Positions 9,048 to 17,856 are shown, counted from the first letter of the stretch. The stretch is DNA of 64,000 nucleotides from Sulfuricurvum sp. (GCF_028688295.1 NZ_JAQTYM010000003.1:17455-81454), one strand, 5' to 3'. Made by a program: numbers and translations. The notes: generated by a model not told the origin, from the letters alone.

Positions 9048-10349
9048 TTATCGCTGTGGGAGGACACAACACAGTTTCGAAGGGAGAACCATACGGGCAA
9101 TAGTGCCATCAATTCCATCGTCACGATTGGTTAACGTAATCACGGCCCCGATAGCTTCAGCCGCACTTTTGGCCAAAAATAGTCCAAGTCCTACCCCTGA
9201 TTTATTGCCCTGACGCTTAAATGGAGCGAAAAGATCGACACTTTCATCAATTCCGCACCCCTCATCGATTACTTCGATGACGATTCCGGTTCCGTTAAGA
9301 TAGCTATTAAAGCGGATTGTTTTTGTCTCAGGGGTAAATTTGAGGGCATTTTGTAAAAAATTCTGCAAAATTTGGTTCAACAGCGTCACTTGTAAGACCG
9401 CACTAAATGCGTCGGGTCTAAAATCAGTTACAAGGGTTTTGTTTTCACTGTTCGCGAGAAGTTTAAAATCCCCTTCCCATTTTTTTAGAATTTGAATGAT
9501 ATCGGTTTGTATTGGGATCTCAAGCTGTGCCCCTTCTTGTCGACCGATATTGAGGATGTCACCAACGATTTTATTCATCTCATCGACACTTTGGTTGGTG
9601 ATACGGATCGCTTCGATGTACTCTTCAGGAGAGCGTTTTTTGATGAGGGTAACTTGATTTTTGAGCTTGATAACGGCAAGAGGAGTTTTGAGCTCATGTG
9701 CTGCACCGATAAAGAGCTCTTTTTGGTACTTAACAAAATTTTGAATCCGTGCAATAAGACGGTTCAGGGTCTCCCCAAGAGGTTCAAACTCATCAGGGAG
9801 CTGTTCAACCTTGATAGGGCGGATGAGGTGCTCGTTCATATTAGAAAGACGTCGTGAGAGAGCGGTAATCGGTGCAATCAACATTTTTGAAAAGGCAATG
9901 GCATAGAGGATAATAACAACAAAGCCAACGGCATTGATGAGAAAAATAGAGTTTAGGATTTTGGTCAATAACCGTTTCGTTTGGGTAATGTCACGGCTTA
10001 CTTTTAAATACGAAGAGCGCTCAAAGTCAAAAGGGTAAATCAAGGTAAGGGTGGTTGTTTTGTCTTTGTGGGTAGTTTCGTAAAAATCGAGATGTTCTTC
10101 TTTCACAGAAAGGGTTATGAGTTCAACATTAAGTCCCATTAGGGTCTCCGTGTTGTTTTGCTGAGAGGATAAAAGAGATTTATAAGATGATATATTTTCA
10201 GCATAACCGATCAGTTCAGCTTGTTTTTCATCGTAAATAGATTGTTTGATAAAAAGGAATAAAAAAGAGGAAAATAGGATAACCAATGCTGCCGAAGCAA
10301 CAATCAGTTGAAAAAGAAAACGTCGTCTTATACTTCTTTTTGAAAACAC
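9048..10349 (-). CDS. Membrane sensor histidine kinase
   Basis: 433 residues with a GTG start preceded by GAGGA. Two membrane segments (about 13-32 and 135-157) enclose a short periplasmic domain of about 100 residues; a HAMP-like linker follows, then the dimerisation/phosphoacceptor helix AAHELKTPLAVIK, the N box NFLQNALKF, G1 DEGCGI and G2 GVGLGLFLAKS of the HATPase domain. All catalytic motifs are intact. It lies 204 bases downstream of the HsrA-type regulator gene on the same strand, with a terminator-like hairpin between, so it may be its partner but is not clearly in one transcript. Signal unknown. Confidence 0.92.
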   Translation of the reverse strand: MFSKRSIRRRFLFQLIVASAALVILFSSFLFLFIKQSIYDEKQAELIGYAENISSYKSLLSSQQNNTETLMGLNVELITLSVKEEHLDFYETTHKDKTTTLTLIYPFDFERSSYLKVSRDITQTKRLLTKILNSIFLINAVGFVVIILYAIAFSKMLIAPITALSRRLSNMNEHLIRPIKVEQLPDEFEPLGETLNRLIARIQNFVKYQKELFIGAAHELKTPLAVIKLKNQVTLIKKRSPEEYIEAIRITNQSVDEMNKIVGDILNIGRQEGAQLEIPIQTDIIQILKKWEGDFKLLANSENKTLVTDFRPDAFSAVLQVTLLNQILQNFLQNALKFTPETKTIRFNSYLNGTGIVIEVIDEGCGIDESVDLFAPFKRQGNKSGVGLGLFLAKSAAEAIGAVITLTNRDDGIDGTIARMVLPSKLCCVLPQR

Positions 10350-10507
10350 AATTTTCCTCTTTTCATCCTATCTTTTGGTTGTAGCCTTAGTACAGGTTAC
10401 GTGTAATATTTTATGATTATACAATAATTTCTTATCGTCTAATCTCTTAAAGAGAGTGAAATAAAGCCAAGAAAATTGTAAGTTAAAAGAGAGAAGAGAA
10501 AGGATGC

Positions 10508-10528
10508 AAGCCCCTAAAATAGGGACTT
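10508..10528 (-). terminator. Terminator-like hairpin after hsrA
   Basis: On the minus strand AAGTCCCTA, a three-base loop and TAGGGGCTT form a nine-pair stem (one wobble) about 25 bases after the hsrA stop, followed after eight bases by a pyrimidine-rich stretch rich in T. It would separate hsrA from the kinase gene. The rest of the gap 10350-10553 is AT-rich and shows nothing else I can name. Confidence 0.5.
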
Positions 10529-10553
10529 GTTAGAGAAGGTGGAAATTTAAAAG

Positions 10554-11228
10554 TTAATTTACTTCTTTAGGGAAGCAAAAACGGTAACCACGACGACGTA
10601 CTGTCTCGATGGTTGTAATACCGAGAGGTTTGTCCATTTTTTGACGGATTTGGTTGATTGCAACTTCGATAACGTTAGGGGTAACGAGTTCAGGCTCTTC
10701 CCAGATTGCGTCAAGCAATTGTTCTTTAGAGACGATTTGATCACGATGACGTGCAAGGTGGGTCAATACTTCGAAAGGTTTCCCTTTAAGTTCGATCTCT
10801 TTTTCTTTGTAGATGATTTTTTCCTCTTCAGGATTAATGATCAAGTCATCAATTTCGATGATGTTGCTTCCGCCAAAACGAAGGCGTGCTTCGATACGTG
10901 CAACAAGGACATCAAAATCAAATGGTTTACGGATATAGTCATCCGCACCGGCACGAAGTGCATCGATTTCGCTCTGATTGTCATCACGAGCAGAAAGAAC
11001 GACTACGACTGTTTTTGGAGTGTTGGTTTTGATATCAGGGATGATATCAACACTGTTGCCATCTGGCAACATCCAATCCATCAAAATTAGGTCATAGTTA
11101 CGGATGTCGAGGTAATACTCGCCATCTTTTAAAGTTTCGACGACATCGCTTTGGTAACCAAACTCTTTAAGCCCTTCTGCAAGGGTTTTGTTGAGGGTTA
11201 CTTCATCTTCAATGATCAGAATACGCAT
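10554..11228 (-). CDS. hsrA: OmpR-family response regulator, HsrA type
   Basis: 224 residues. The C-terminal winged-helix part, including GKPFEVLTHLARHRDQIVS and VIEVAINQIRQKMDKPLG, is nearly identical to what I know of HsrA (HP1043 of Helicobacter, Cj0355 of Campylobacter), an essential global regulator. Unlike the Helicobacter protein, whose receiver lacks the phosphoacceptor and works without phosphorylation, this receiver keeps the full set: acidic pair around residues 7-9, Asp51 (LILMDWMLPDG), Ser79 and Lys101 (YIRKPF). The ATG at 11228 is preceded by GAGGA. A kinase gene follows downstream on the same strand. Identity with HsrA is established-family knowledge; phosphorylation is inferred. 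Confidence 0.94.
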   Translation of the reverse strand: MRILIIEDEVTLNKTLAEGLKEFGYQSDVVETLKDGEYYLDIRNYDLILMDWMLPDGNSVDIIPDIKTNTPKTVVVVLSARDDNQSEIDALRAGADDYIRKPFDFDVLVARIEARLRFGGSNIIEIDDLIINPEEEKIIYKEKEIELKGKPFEVLTHLARHRDQIVSKEQLLDAIWEEPELVTPNVIEVAINQIRQKMDKPLGITTIETVRRRGYRFCFPKEVN

Positions 11229-11261
11229 TCAGATTCCTCATATAACGGAAATTTTGCCGAA

Positions 11262-11267
11262 ATGATA
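11262..11267 (-). promoter_or_regulatory. Candidate -10 element for hsrA
   Basis: On the minus strand TATCAT lies about 34 bases before the hsrA ATG. The gap 11229-11402 is very AT-rich with T-runs typical of Campylobacterota promoters, but no -35 box is recognisable. Confidence 0.35.
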
Positions 11268-11402
11268 CCATAGTTTTAGAAATTTTTAAACTTTTTTTCA
11301 ATTTTTTTTAAAAAATGGAATAGTAATAAACGATAATGGTGCTTTTGAAATGATTGTCTAAAAAACAATCGGGACTAATCTCCCCATTTTGGGAAGAAAA
11401 AT

Positions 11403-12044
11403 TTATTTAGTCGGGTTAGGGATGATTTTGATCTCTACACGTCGGTTTGCTTCACGTCCTGATGGTGTATCGTTGGAAGCGATGGGCATAGTTTCTCCGT
11501 ATCCTACTGATTTGATACGATTTGAATCAACCCCGTGACTTGAGAGATAAGAGGTGACACTCTGCGCACGTAATTGTGAAAGGGTTAAATTACTCGCATC
11601 ACTTCCGACATTATCGGTGTGTCCTTGGACTTCGATTTTGGTTTCCGGATATTTAACCATAACGCTTGCGATATCATCTAGGACCGGATTGAAATTAGCT
11701 TTAATATTGGTTTTTGCCGTGTCGAAAGTAATTCCGCCCGGCATATTGAGATTGATGGTGTCTCCTTGGCGTTGTACTTCTACTCCGGAGCCTTTTAGCT
11801 CTTTATTAAGCTCTTCTTGTTGGCGGTCCATATAATACCCGATACCTCCACCAGCTGCCGCTCCAAGCGCGCCACCGATTAGAACCCGTTTTGCACTATG
11901 ATTTCCGGTAGCCGCTCCTGCTGCCGCTCCGGCGACTGCGCCGATAAGTGCTCCGGTTTGGGTTTTAGAAAGACCGGTTTCGGTTCCGGCACATCCGACA
12001 AGGAGTAATCCTGCGGTTAATAATGATAAAGCCATACGTGTCAT
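11403..12044 (-). CDS. OmpA-family lipoprotein with glycine-zipper (YiaD-like)
   Basis: 213 residues. A lipoprotein signal peptide ends in the lipobox LLVGC (Cys at about 18). Residues 30-70 form a glycine-zipper region (GALIGAVAGAAAGAATG, GGALGAAAGGGIGYY) of the kind seen in YiaD or SlyB-like outer-membrane lipoproteins, and residues 95-213 are an OmpA C-terminal peptidoglycan-binding domain with the motif GHTDNVGSD...LSQLRAQSV and the NRRVEI end. It probably tethers the outer membrane to peptidoglycan. Single-gene unit between folB and hsrA; a weak hairpin (CTTCCC/GGGGAG) lies just after its stop. Confidence 0.93.
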   Translation of the reverse strand: MTRMALSLLTAGLLLVGCAGTETGLSKTQTGALIGAVAGAAAGAATGNHSAKRVLIGGALGAAAGGGIGYYMDRQQEELNKELKGSGVEVQRQGDTINLNMPGGITFDTAKTNIKANFNPVLDDIASVMVKYPETKIEVQGHTDNVGSDASNLTLSQLRAQSVTSYLSSHGVDSNRIKSVGYGETMPIASNDTPSGREANRRVEIKIIPNPTK

Positions 12045-12110
12045 AAAATAATCCTTTAGAAAGTCAAACTAGTATGCTGTAAGTATACCGTTGAATCGTG
12101 AACCAATTGT

Positions 12111-12440
12111 TTACAAATAGCGGAGTGTGTGCGATACACCGACGCTACAATGGGGCAAAATGTTAGGTTTACGGATATTCAATGTGAGCTCTTCGATGAG
12201 CGGAAAATGGTGTTTTAGGGTAGTTCCTAAAACGTCTAAAGCGGTTTCGATTAGCTCAAATTGCTCATCTCTCATCGTTCTTTCGATGAGCTGTGTCACT
12301 TCGGCGTAGTTGATAAAGTTCCCCTCAGAGTAGGGGTAGTCAATCGTACAATCGATACGTACTTGCTGAGGAGTGGTACGTTCATGATCAAGAATCCCGA
12401 TTATGGTTTCAAAGGTGAGATTCTCGATCAGGATTTTCAT
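12111..12440 (-). CDS. folB: Dihydroneopterin aldolase
   Basis: 109 residues, a normal FolB length. The start MKILIENLTFETIIGILDHE matches the FolB pattern (I-x3-GI-x-E/D-R), and IRKPNIL near the end carries the conserved active-site Lys region. The enzyme cleaves 7,8-dihydroneopterin to 6-hydroxymethyl-7,8-dihydropterin in folate synthesis; folK, the next enzyme, is at 45938. It overlaps plsY by four bases (ATGA), so the two are translationally coupled. Confidence 0.9.
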   Translation of the reverse strand: MKILIENLTFETIIGILDHERTTPQQVRIDCTIDYPYSEGNFINYAEVTQLIERTMRDEQFELIETALDVLGTTLKHHFPLIEELTLNIRKPNILPHCSVGVSHTLRYL

Positions 12441-13051
12441 GCGACCCGTTTCTCTTCCCCTTTGAACAAGCGGACAAAGTTAGGGATATGTTTATAAAAG
12501 AGGATAAAGGCGATAAATAGCACCGGAGCGTGAGGCATACTCGGAAAGAGAACGAATGAGGCAATGACGAGAGCGGCAAGTCCTAGCATCGAGGAAAGGG
12601 ATGAAATACGGATCGTTTTTACCGCAACTCCCCATACAATGAGGGCGATAGCGGTAGGGATAGGCAGCATAACCGCCATAACGCCCATACCGGTAGCTAC
12701 CCCTTTGCCACCCTCAAACCACATATACGGGCTGAAGCAATGACCGAGTACAGCGAGGACAGCAACCATCCACTGCGCAGCATCGCTAAGCTCGAAATAT
12801 TTAGCAGCGAGGACAACGATAATCCCTTTTAGTGCATCAAGTGCGAGAGTAGCCGCGCCGAGTTTTTTAGCAAGTTTAGGATTACTCTCTTTGACAACGC
12901 GCAGTACATTGGTCGCTCCGATGCTACCTGAGCCTGAGTCGGTGATGTTGACCCCGGCAAATACTTTTGCCAAAATGAGCCCGAACGGGATACCGCCGAG
13001 GAGATAGGCAGCCAAATAAAACTGTACATTGAGGTTAAATAAAAAATCCAT
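12437..13051 (-). CDS. plsY: Acyl-phosphate:glycerol-3-phosphate acyltransferase PlsY
   Basis: 204 residues from the ATG at 13051, which has AGGA seven bases upstream; a longer frame from 13093 adds a non-conserved extension without a ribosome site. Integral membrane protein with PlsY signatures: GGIPFGLILAK, the GSGSIGATNVLR loop, and FEGGKGVATGMGV, the glycine-rich phosphate-binding motifs. It makes lysophosphatidic acid from acyl-phosphate, the first step of phospholipid synthesis. Coupled to folB downstream; divergent from nadA. Confidence 0.95.
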   Translation of the reverse strand: MDFLFNLNVQFYLAAYLLGGIPFGLILAKVFAGVNITDSGSGSIGATNVLRVVKESNPKLAKKLGAATLALDALKGIIVVLAAKYFELSDAAQWMVAVLAVLGHCFSPYMWFEGGKGVATGMGVMAVMLPIPTAIALIVWGVAVKTIRISSLSSMLGLAALVIASFVLFPSMPHAPVLFIAFILFYKHIPNFVRLFKGEEKRVA

Positions 13052-13164
13052 TAGAGTCCTTTTTGGGATAAACGAGGTGATATTATAAAGCACCGATGGT
13101 TACAACTGCCTAAAAAAGTGCTTAGGAAGTTTTCATCTTCAAGGAGCGACGGGTGTGAGTAGGT

Positions 13165-13170
13165 TATAAT
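13165..13170 (+). promoter_or_regulatory. -10 element of the nadA-nadC-flhB operon
   Basis: A perfect TATAAT 33 bases before the nadA start codon, in the 152-base divergent gap with plsY. It would start transcription around 13177. No -35 box is evident, as is usual for this phylum. Confidence 0.55.
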
Positions 13171-13203
13171 AATAGCTTTATCGATGAAACAAGGAATATA
13201 AGT

Positions 13204-14196
13204 TTGACTACTGAAGAATTAAAACAGAATATTATTGACTTAAAAAATCGTCTCAGCGTTACCGTTGTAGCGCACTTTTATCAACGAGATGAAGTGTTCG
13301 AGATGGGAGATATAACGGGAGATTCACTCGAACTGGCTAAACGTACGATGGCGGATGATAAAGAGTTCGTCGTGTTCTGTGGTGTCGGTTTTATGGGACA
13401 AAGCGTCAAAATCCTCAGCCCCCATAAACGGGTCGTAATGCCGAAAGTTGCGTGCTGTGCGATGGCAAAAATGATTGATGGCCTCTATTACGATCAATCG
13501 ATCCAAAAACTCGAAGATGCAGGGATCAAAGCGGACGATATCCTCCCGATCACTTACATCAACTCCGATGCGGCAGTAAAAGCGCGCGTGGGGAAAATGG
13601 GGGGGATGGTCTGCACCAGCTCCAACGCCAAAACGATTATTACCAATGCACTCGCCGAGGGGAAAAAGATCCTATTTGTCCCTGATCGCTGTTTAGGGCA
13701 AAATATCGCCAATATGATGGGGCTGAAATCGTGCGTCATCGGAGACGGAACCGATCCCAAAGAAGCGGATATCATTTGTTACGACGGATTTTGTTCGGTG
13801 CATCAACTCTTTAGTGTCGAGGATATCGAGTTTTACCGCAATAAGTATCCCGGTATTTTGATCGCCGTCCACCCTGAGTGTGACCCTGCTATCTGTGACC
13901 GCGCTGATTTTGTCGGATCAACTTCTCAACTCATCAAATACATCATGGAACTTCCAGCGGATCAAAAGGTGGCGGTAGGGACAGAGTTTAATATGGTCAA
14001 CCGCCTCCGACCATCCAATACCTATATCCTCTCCTCTACCAAACCTGAATGTCCGACGATGAATGAAACGACGTTGGAAGATTTGTATAATGTCCTTAAA
14101 TCGATCGAGGACGGTGCCCCGATCAATGAGATCGAAGTGGACGAAGATACGGCGCATTGGGCGAAAATTGCGTTGGAGAGGATGATGGCGTTATGA
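13204..14196 (+). CDS. nadA: Quinolinate synthase
   Basis: 330 residues, type-A NadA length. The TTG start is supported by AAGGA eight bases upstream. Recognisable parts: VAHFYQRDEVFEMGDITGDSLEL at the N-terminus (active-site His and Asp), and three conserved Cys for the catalytic [4Fe-4S] cluster, in VACCAMAK, GGMVCTSSNA and HPECDPAICD. It condenses iminoaspartate with dihydroxyacetone phosphate to quinolinate in NAD synthesis. Overlaps nadC by ATGA. No nadB is in the window. Confidence 0.97.
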   Translation: MTTEELKQNIIDLKNRLSVTVVAHFYQRDEVFEMGDITGDSLELAKRTMADDKEFVVFCGVGFMGQSVKILSPHKRVVMPKVACCAMAKMIDGLYYDQSIQKLEDAGIKADDILPITYINSDAAVKARVGKMGGMVCTSSNAKTIITNALAEGKKILFVPDRCLGQNIANMMGLKSCVIGDGTDPKEADIICYDGFCSVHQLFSVEDIEFYRNKYPGILIAVHPECDPAICDRADFVGSTSQLIKYIMELPADQKVAVGTEFNMVNRLRPSNTYILSSTKPECPTMNETTLEDLYNVLKSIEDGAPINEIEVDEDTAHWAKIALERMMAL

Positions 14197-15008
14197 TCGA
14201 ACAATTTATCCGTGAAGTATTAGCTGAAGATGTAGGGCGTGGGGATTTGTATGCTCGGGTTTCCGATGCGGTGAGTGCCAGCGCGAAGATCATCGCGAAA
14301 AGTGACGGTGTTTTAGCGGGGGAAGAGTATCTGCGTGTTTTGGCAGAGATGGAGCGATTTGAGATTGTTTGGCATAAACATGACGGTGAGACGTTTGTAA
14401 AAGGGGAAGCTTTGATGGAACTCTCCGGCGATTCTCATACGCTGTTGCGGATTGAACGGACGTTGTTGAATATGCTGTTGCATGCGAGCTCTATCGCGAC
14501 ATTGACCCGTAAATATGTGGATCTCATCGCCCCCTATGGAACAAAACTTCTCGATACCCGAAAAACTCGCCCACTGCTACGTAATTTCGAAAAATACGCG
14601 ACTCGTATCGGAGGAGCGACGAACCATAGGATGGGGCTGGATGATGCACTGATGCTCAAAGATACTCATCTTAAAACGATTGCCAATTTAGAGCTTTTTA
14701 TGGAAGAGGCGCGGGCAAAAATACCGTTTACAGCGAAGATAGAGATTGAAGCTGAGACGATTGAGATGGCAAAACATGCTATGGAAGTAGGGGCCGATAT
14801 CGTGATGTGTGACAATATGTCTGTCGAACAACTGCGCGAAGTGGTCGAATACAAATGGGAACACCACAGCAGTGTTCTCCTCGAAGCGAGCGGAAATATC
14901 ACGCTAGAAACGATCGAGAGTTATGCCTCAACGGGAGTTGATGCGATTAGTACCGGTTCTCTCATTCACCAAGCTAATTGGATAGATATGTCTATGAAAA
15001 TGGATTAA
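14193..15008 (+). CDS. nadC: Nicotinate-nucleotide pyrophosphorylase (carboxylating)
   Basis: 271 residues from the ATG at 14193 that overlaps the nadA stop; an upstream in-frame start at 14157 lies inside nadA and lacks conservation. Motifs include LAEDVGRGDLY, ERTLLNMLLHASSIATLT, LDTRKTRPLLR (phosphate-binding Arg/Lys), GGATNHRMGLDD and SGNITLETIESYA. The enzyme converts quinolinate and PRPP to nicotinate mononucleotide, following NadA. flhB begins three bases after its stop, so flagellar and NAD genes share this transcript. Confidence 0.97.
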   Translation: MIEQFIREVLAEDVGRGDLYARVSDAVSASAKIIAKSDGVLAGEEYLRVLAEMERFEIVWHKHDGETFVKGEALMELSGDSHTLLRIERTLLNMLLHASSIATLTRKYVDLIAPYGTKLLDTRKTRPLLRNFEKYATRIGGATNHRMGLDDALMLKDTHLKTIANLELFMEEARAKIPFTAKIEIEAETIEMAKHAMEVGADIVMCDNMSVEQLREVVEYKWEHHSSVLLEASGNITLETIESYASTGVDAISTGSLIHQANWIDMSMKMD

Positions 15009-15011
15009 TAA

Positions 15012-16079
15012 GTGGCTGACGATACAGAAAAGACGGAAGAACCCACCTCCAAGAAACTTTCTGATGCCAGAATAGACGGTAACGTCCCTAAAAGTCAAGA
15101 TGTAGCCGGAGTTGTTGTTTTATTTGTTGCTATTTTGTCTTTAATCATGATGTTTACGTTTATTGCTGATCGAATGTTGGGTCTTACGCGCTATTATTTT
15201 TCCATACTGAATGAACCGGTAACACGGGAGGGAATGATGGATCTTGCGTTTGTCACTTTTAAAGAGACATTGGTGATGACAGTTCCTTTTGCACTTATTA
15301 TTGCGATTGCCGGAGTGGCCGGAAATGTTTCTCAATTTGGGTTTAATTTTACCACCAAGCCTCTGGTACCTAATTTTTCGAAATTGAATCCCATTAAAGG
15401 GCTTGCTAATTTGTTCACTCTCCAAAAAGCCCTAGAATCTCTTAAAATTACTTTTAAATCGTTTACAGCGTTGGGAATAGGGCTGATCTTTTTTTGGTAC
15501 TTCATCGAAGAGCTGCCGACGGTTGCCCTGTTTACGTTGCAAGATCAAATGGGGTGGTTGCGGGATAAAGCGATTATCTTAGCATCGGTAATGCTCGTGA
15601 TTATCTTTATTTATGCCATTATCGATCTGTTCTTAACCCGTAAAAATTATTTTGATAAACTCAAAATGTCAAAGCAAGAGGTAAAAGATGAGATGAAAAA
15701 TATGGAGGGGGATCCGCATATCAAGGCAAAAATTCGACAAATTCAGTTTCAGGCTGCCAGAAAGCGGATGATGTCCTCGGTTCCCACTGCGGATGTGGTT
15801 ATCACGAATCCGACCCATTATGCGGTAGCAATCGTTTATGATGAGACGAAACATAACGCTCCTGTCGTTGTGGCAAAAGGGGTCGATAATGTTGCTATCC
15901 AGATCAAAAAAATAGCCCGTGAAAATGGGGTTCATATTGTTCAAAATCCACCGCTTGCACGATCATTGTATGCTGAGGTAGAGATTGATCGAGCGATTCC
16001 GGATATGCTGTTTGCTGCTGTTGCGGAAGTGTTGGCATACGTCTATAAAATGGGTAAAAAACGGAAGGAACATAGCTAA
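15012..16079 (+). CDS. flhB: Flagellar type III export switch protein FlhB
   Basis: 355 residues with GTG start. N-terminal DDTEKTEEPTSKKLSDAR is the typical FlhB opening; four membrane segments occupy about 28-210; the cytoplasmic domain contains the autocleavage site in TNPTHYAVAI (cleavage between Asn and Pro), needed for switching substrate from hook to filament. Part of the inner-membrane export gate. It is the third gene of the nadA-nadC-flhB run and its stop overlaps the next ATG (TAATG), coupling it to the cache-domain gene. Confidence 0.97.
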   Translation: MADDTEKTEEPTSKKLSDARIDGNVPKSQDVAGVVVLFVAILSLIMMFTFIADRMLGLTRYYFSILNEPVTREGMMDLAFVTFKETLVMTVPFALIIAIAGVAGNVSQFGFNFTTKPLVPNFSKLNPIKGLANLFTLQKALESLKITFKSFTALGIGLIFFWYFIEELPTVALFTLQDQMGWLRDKAIILASVMLVIIFIYAIIDLFLTRKNYFDKLKMSKQEVKDEMKNMEGDPHIKAKIRQIQFQAARKRMMSSVPTADVVITNPTHYAVAIVYDETKHNAPVVVAKGVDNVAIQIKKIARENGVHIVQNPPLARSLYAEVEIDRAIPDMLFAAVAEVLAYVYKMGKKRKEHS

Positions 16080-17206
16080 TGGATCGCTGGTTTCAACTTT
16101 TTGCGGATAAAAAAATAATCGCCGGAATCTTTTTGGCCATTATGGTCATTTTAGGTGCACTTCTTTTTTATCTCGAAAAAAAGGTGACCTCCCAAACGCT
16201 TGAACGTCTAAGTGATCAACTCTCCACAGCACTCAATAATCAATTGGAAAAAGAGCACTCTACTGCATTGCGTTTTGCTCTTATTCTAGGACAAAATAGC
16301 GCTTTAAGCGATGCCTTGGAACAAGAAGATGAGGATAAAGGTTTTGATATCCTCTCTGAGGTGATGGAGTCGATTAAACTGCATACCGATGTGTTAATTC
16401 GCTCTCAGATTATTACCGCTGATTATGTTATTTTTGCCCGCAGCTGGGATAACTCGTATGCAGGGATGCCTCTGGATTTTCATCGTCCCGATCTTCTCTA
16501 TTTTCAAACCCATAAAAAGCCTCGTTCAGCGATAGAGGTGGGGCGCAAGCTGGGGGTAAAAGCGACCGTTCCGGTATATCATAATGAGAAAATGATCGGG
16601 TTCGTCGAAGTAGTCTCTTTTTTTGAGTCGACACAGGAATATTTTGATCGTTTGGGAATTGATATGTATATATTGATGGAGGATCGATTTTATGAAACGG
16701 CTGTTTTCATGCAGGAAAACCCTTCTATCGGAAAAGAGTACATTTTAGCCAATCCAAAATATACCCAAAGTGATTTGAAGCTTTTAAACGGGATTGATTT
16801 TAAAGCACTCAAAACGGCGCGTCTCCTTTTTAGCGGAGGGCGTTATCTGTTTTATGAACCGATGAAAAATGGAGAAGGGGAGACAATCGGAGCCTTTGTT
16901 TTTTCCCTCACCCAAAAGCAGATAACGACGTATGCTCACTCAGATGAAGAGGATATTTCATTCTTAATCCATCTCTCTCGAAATGAGCTTTACAATATTA
17001 CGGTCAAAAAAACACTCGAAGATGCACAGTTCCAAAGTGTTTATGACAAAGAACTGTTGTATCTAAAAGATGTGGTGGCGCCTGAAGATCGCGAGCTTTA
17101 TTTAGAAGAAGCACGTGAGAGGCTGAATGCCTATTCTAAAGAAGAGCTGATCGGTATTATGCTCGATTATAAGGTGACCAATGAGATCAAAGGGGAGATC
17201 AGGTGA
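16079..17206 (+). CDS. Membrane-anchored cache-type sensor protein
   Basis: 375 residues. One membrane helix at about 11-32 follows a short N-terminus, then a long extracytoplasmic domain resembling the double-cache sensors of chemoreceptors (SWDNSYAGMPLDFHRPDLLYF, KATVPVYHNEKMIGFVEV), with a helical C-terminal tail rich in Glu and Lys. I see no HAMP, kinase, methyl-accepting or GGDEF output domain, so it probably presents ligand information to the kinase encoded two genes downstream. Its stop overlaps the response-regulator start by four bases. This makes a three-gene sensor-regulator-kinase unit immediately before the sox operon. Ligand unknown; a sulfur compound is inferred from location. 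Confidence 0.75.
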   Translation: MDRWFQLFADKKIIAGIFLAIMVILGALLFYLEKKVTSQTLERLSDQLSTALNNQLEKEHSTALRFALILGQNSALSDALEQEDEDKGFDILSEVMESIKLHTDVLIRSQIITADYVIFARSWDNSYAGMPLDFHRPDLLYFQTHKKPRSAIEVGRKLGVKATVPVYHNEKMIGFVEVVSFFESTQEYFDRLGIDMYILMEDRFYETAVFMQENPSIGKEYILANPKYTQSDLKLLNGIDFKALKTARLLFSGGRYLFYEPMKNGEGETIGAFVFSLTQKQITTYAHSDEEDISFLIHLSRNELYNITVKKTLEDAQFQSVYDKELLYLKDVVAPEDRELYLEEARERLNAYSKEELIGIMLDYKVTNEIKGEIR

Positions 17207-17856
17207 GAGTATTAATACTGGAAGATGAATACATGCTTCGTGTAAGCATCACAGAATTTCTAGAGGAATTAGGCTTTGAAGTTAGCGGATTTTCTAATGG
17301 TGAGAAGGCATTCGATGCGATTTATGAGACCCATTTTGACCTCTATCTTCTAGATGTCAATGTTCCGGGGATGAATGGATTTGAGCTTTTGCGGACATTG
17401 CGTAAAGAAGGAAATAAAACTCCTGCCATTTTTCTCACTTCGATGGTCAATGTCAACGATTTGCAAGAGGGATATAAATCGGGATGTTGTGACTATATTC
17501 GTAAACCGTTCGATCTCACCGAATTGCAAATACGGATCATGCACGCACTCAAAAGCCATTATCATGACGGTGAAAACAAAATTGATTTTGGTTCAGAACT
17601 GATCTATGATACTGAAAATTTTACCCTAACGCACGCCGGTGAGAACATTGCACTGAGTAAAACCGAAAAAGAGATTTTTACCGTCTTACTCAAACATACG
17701 AATCAAATTGTATCAGTAGAGATGTTTCAAGACGAGATTTGGGGTGAATACGTTGATCCTGCCAATATCCGTGTACAGATTAACAATCTGCGTAAAAAAC
17801 TCCCGCTAGAGATTATCCAAAACAGACGTGGGCAGGGATACATCATTGAACGATAA
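17203..17856 (+). CDS. OmpR-family response regulator (sox-adjacent)
   Basis: 217 residues. Receiver domain at 1-115 with acidic pair near residues 7-9, phosphoacceptor Asp51 (LYLLDVNVPGMNG), Thr79 and Lys101 (YIRKPF); winged-helix DNA-binding domain at about 125-217 (EIFTVLLKHTNQIVS, RVQINNLRKKLP, RRGQGYII). In place of the usual GADDY before the Lys it has GCCDY (Cys95-Cys96). ATGA-type overlap with the cache gene upstream and an overlap with the kinase downstream indicate one operon. Its likely target is the TTTACA repeat array at 18996-19054 in front of soxX, inferred from distance and repeat spacing. Confidence 0.92.
   Translation: MRVLILEDEYMLRVSITEFLEELGFEVSGFSNGEKAFDAIYETHFDLYLLDVNVPGMNGFELLRTLRKEGNKTPAIFLTSMVNVNDLQEGYKSGCCDYIRKPFDLTELQIRIMHALKSHYHDGENKIDFGSELIYDTENFTLTHAGENIALSKTEKEIFTVLLKHTNQIVSVEMFQDEIWGEYVDPANIRVQINNLRKKLPLEIIQNRRGQGYIIER

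Noticed and set aside
9492-9857. 121-codon plus-strand frame opposite the histidine kinase
   Set aside because: Antisense to the kinase core domains; no start signal or family.
10641-11090. 149-codon open frame on the plus strand opposite hsrA
   Set aside because: It is fully antisense to a strongly conserved regulator gene, has no ribosome site and no recognisable family; it is a by-product of hsrA codon use.
11340-11402. Stem GATTGT/ACAATC and CTTCCC/GGGGAG near the OmpA-like gene end, considered as a rho-independent terminator
   Set aside because: Short stems with the T-run too far away; noted in the gene entry but not listed as a feature.
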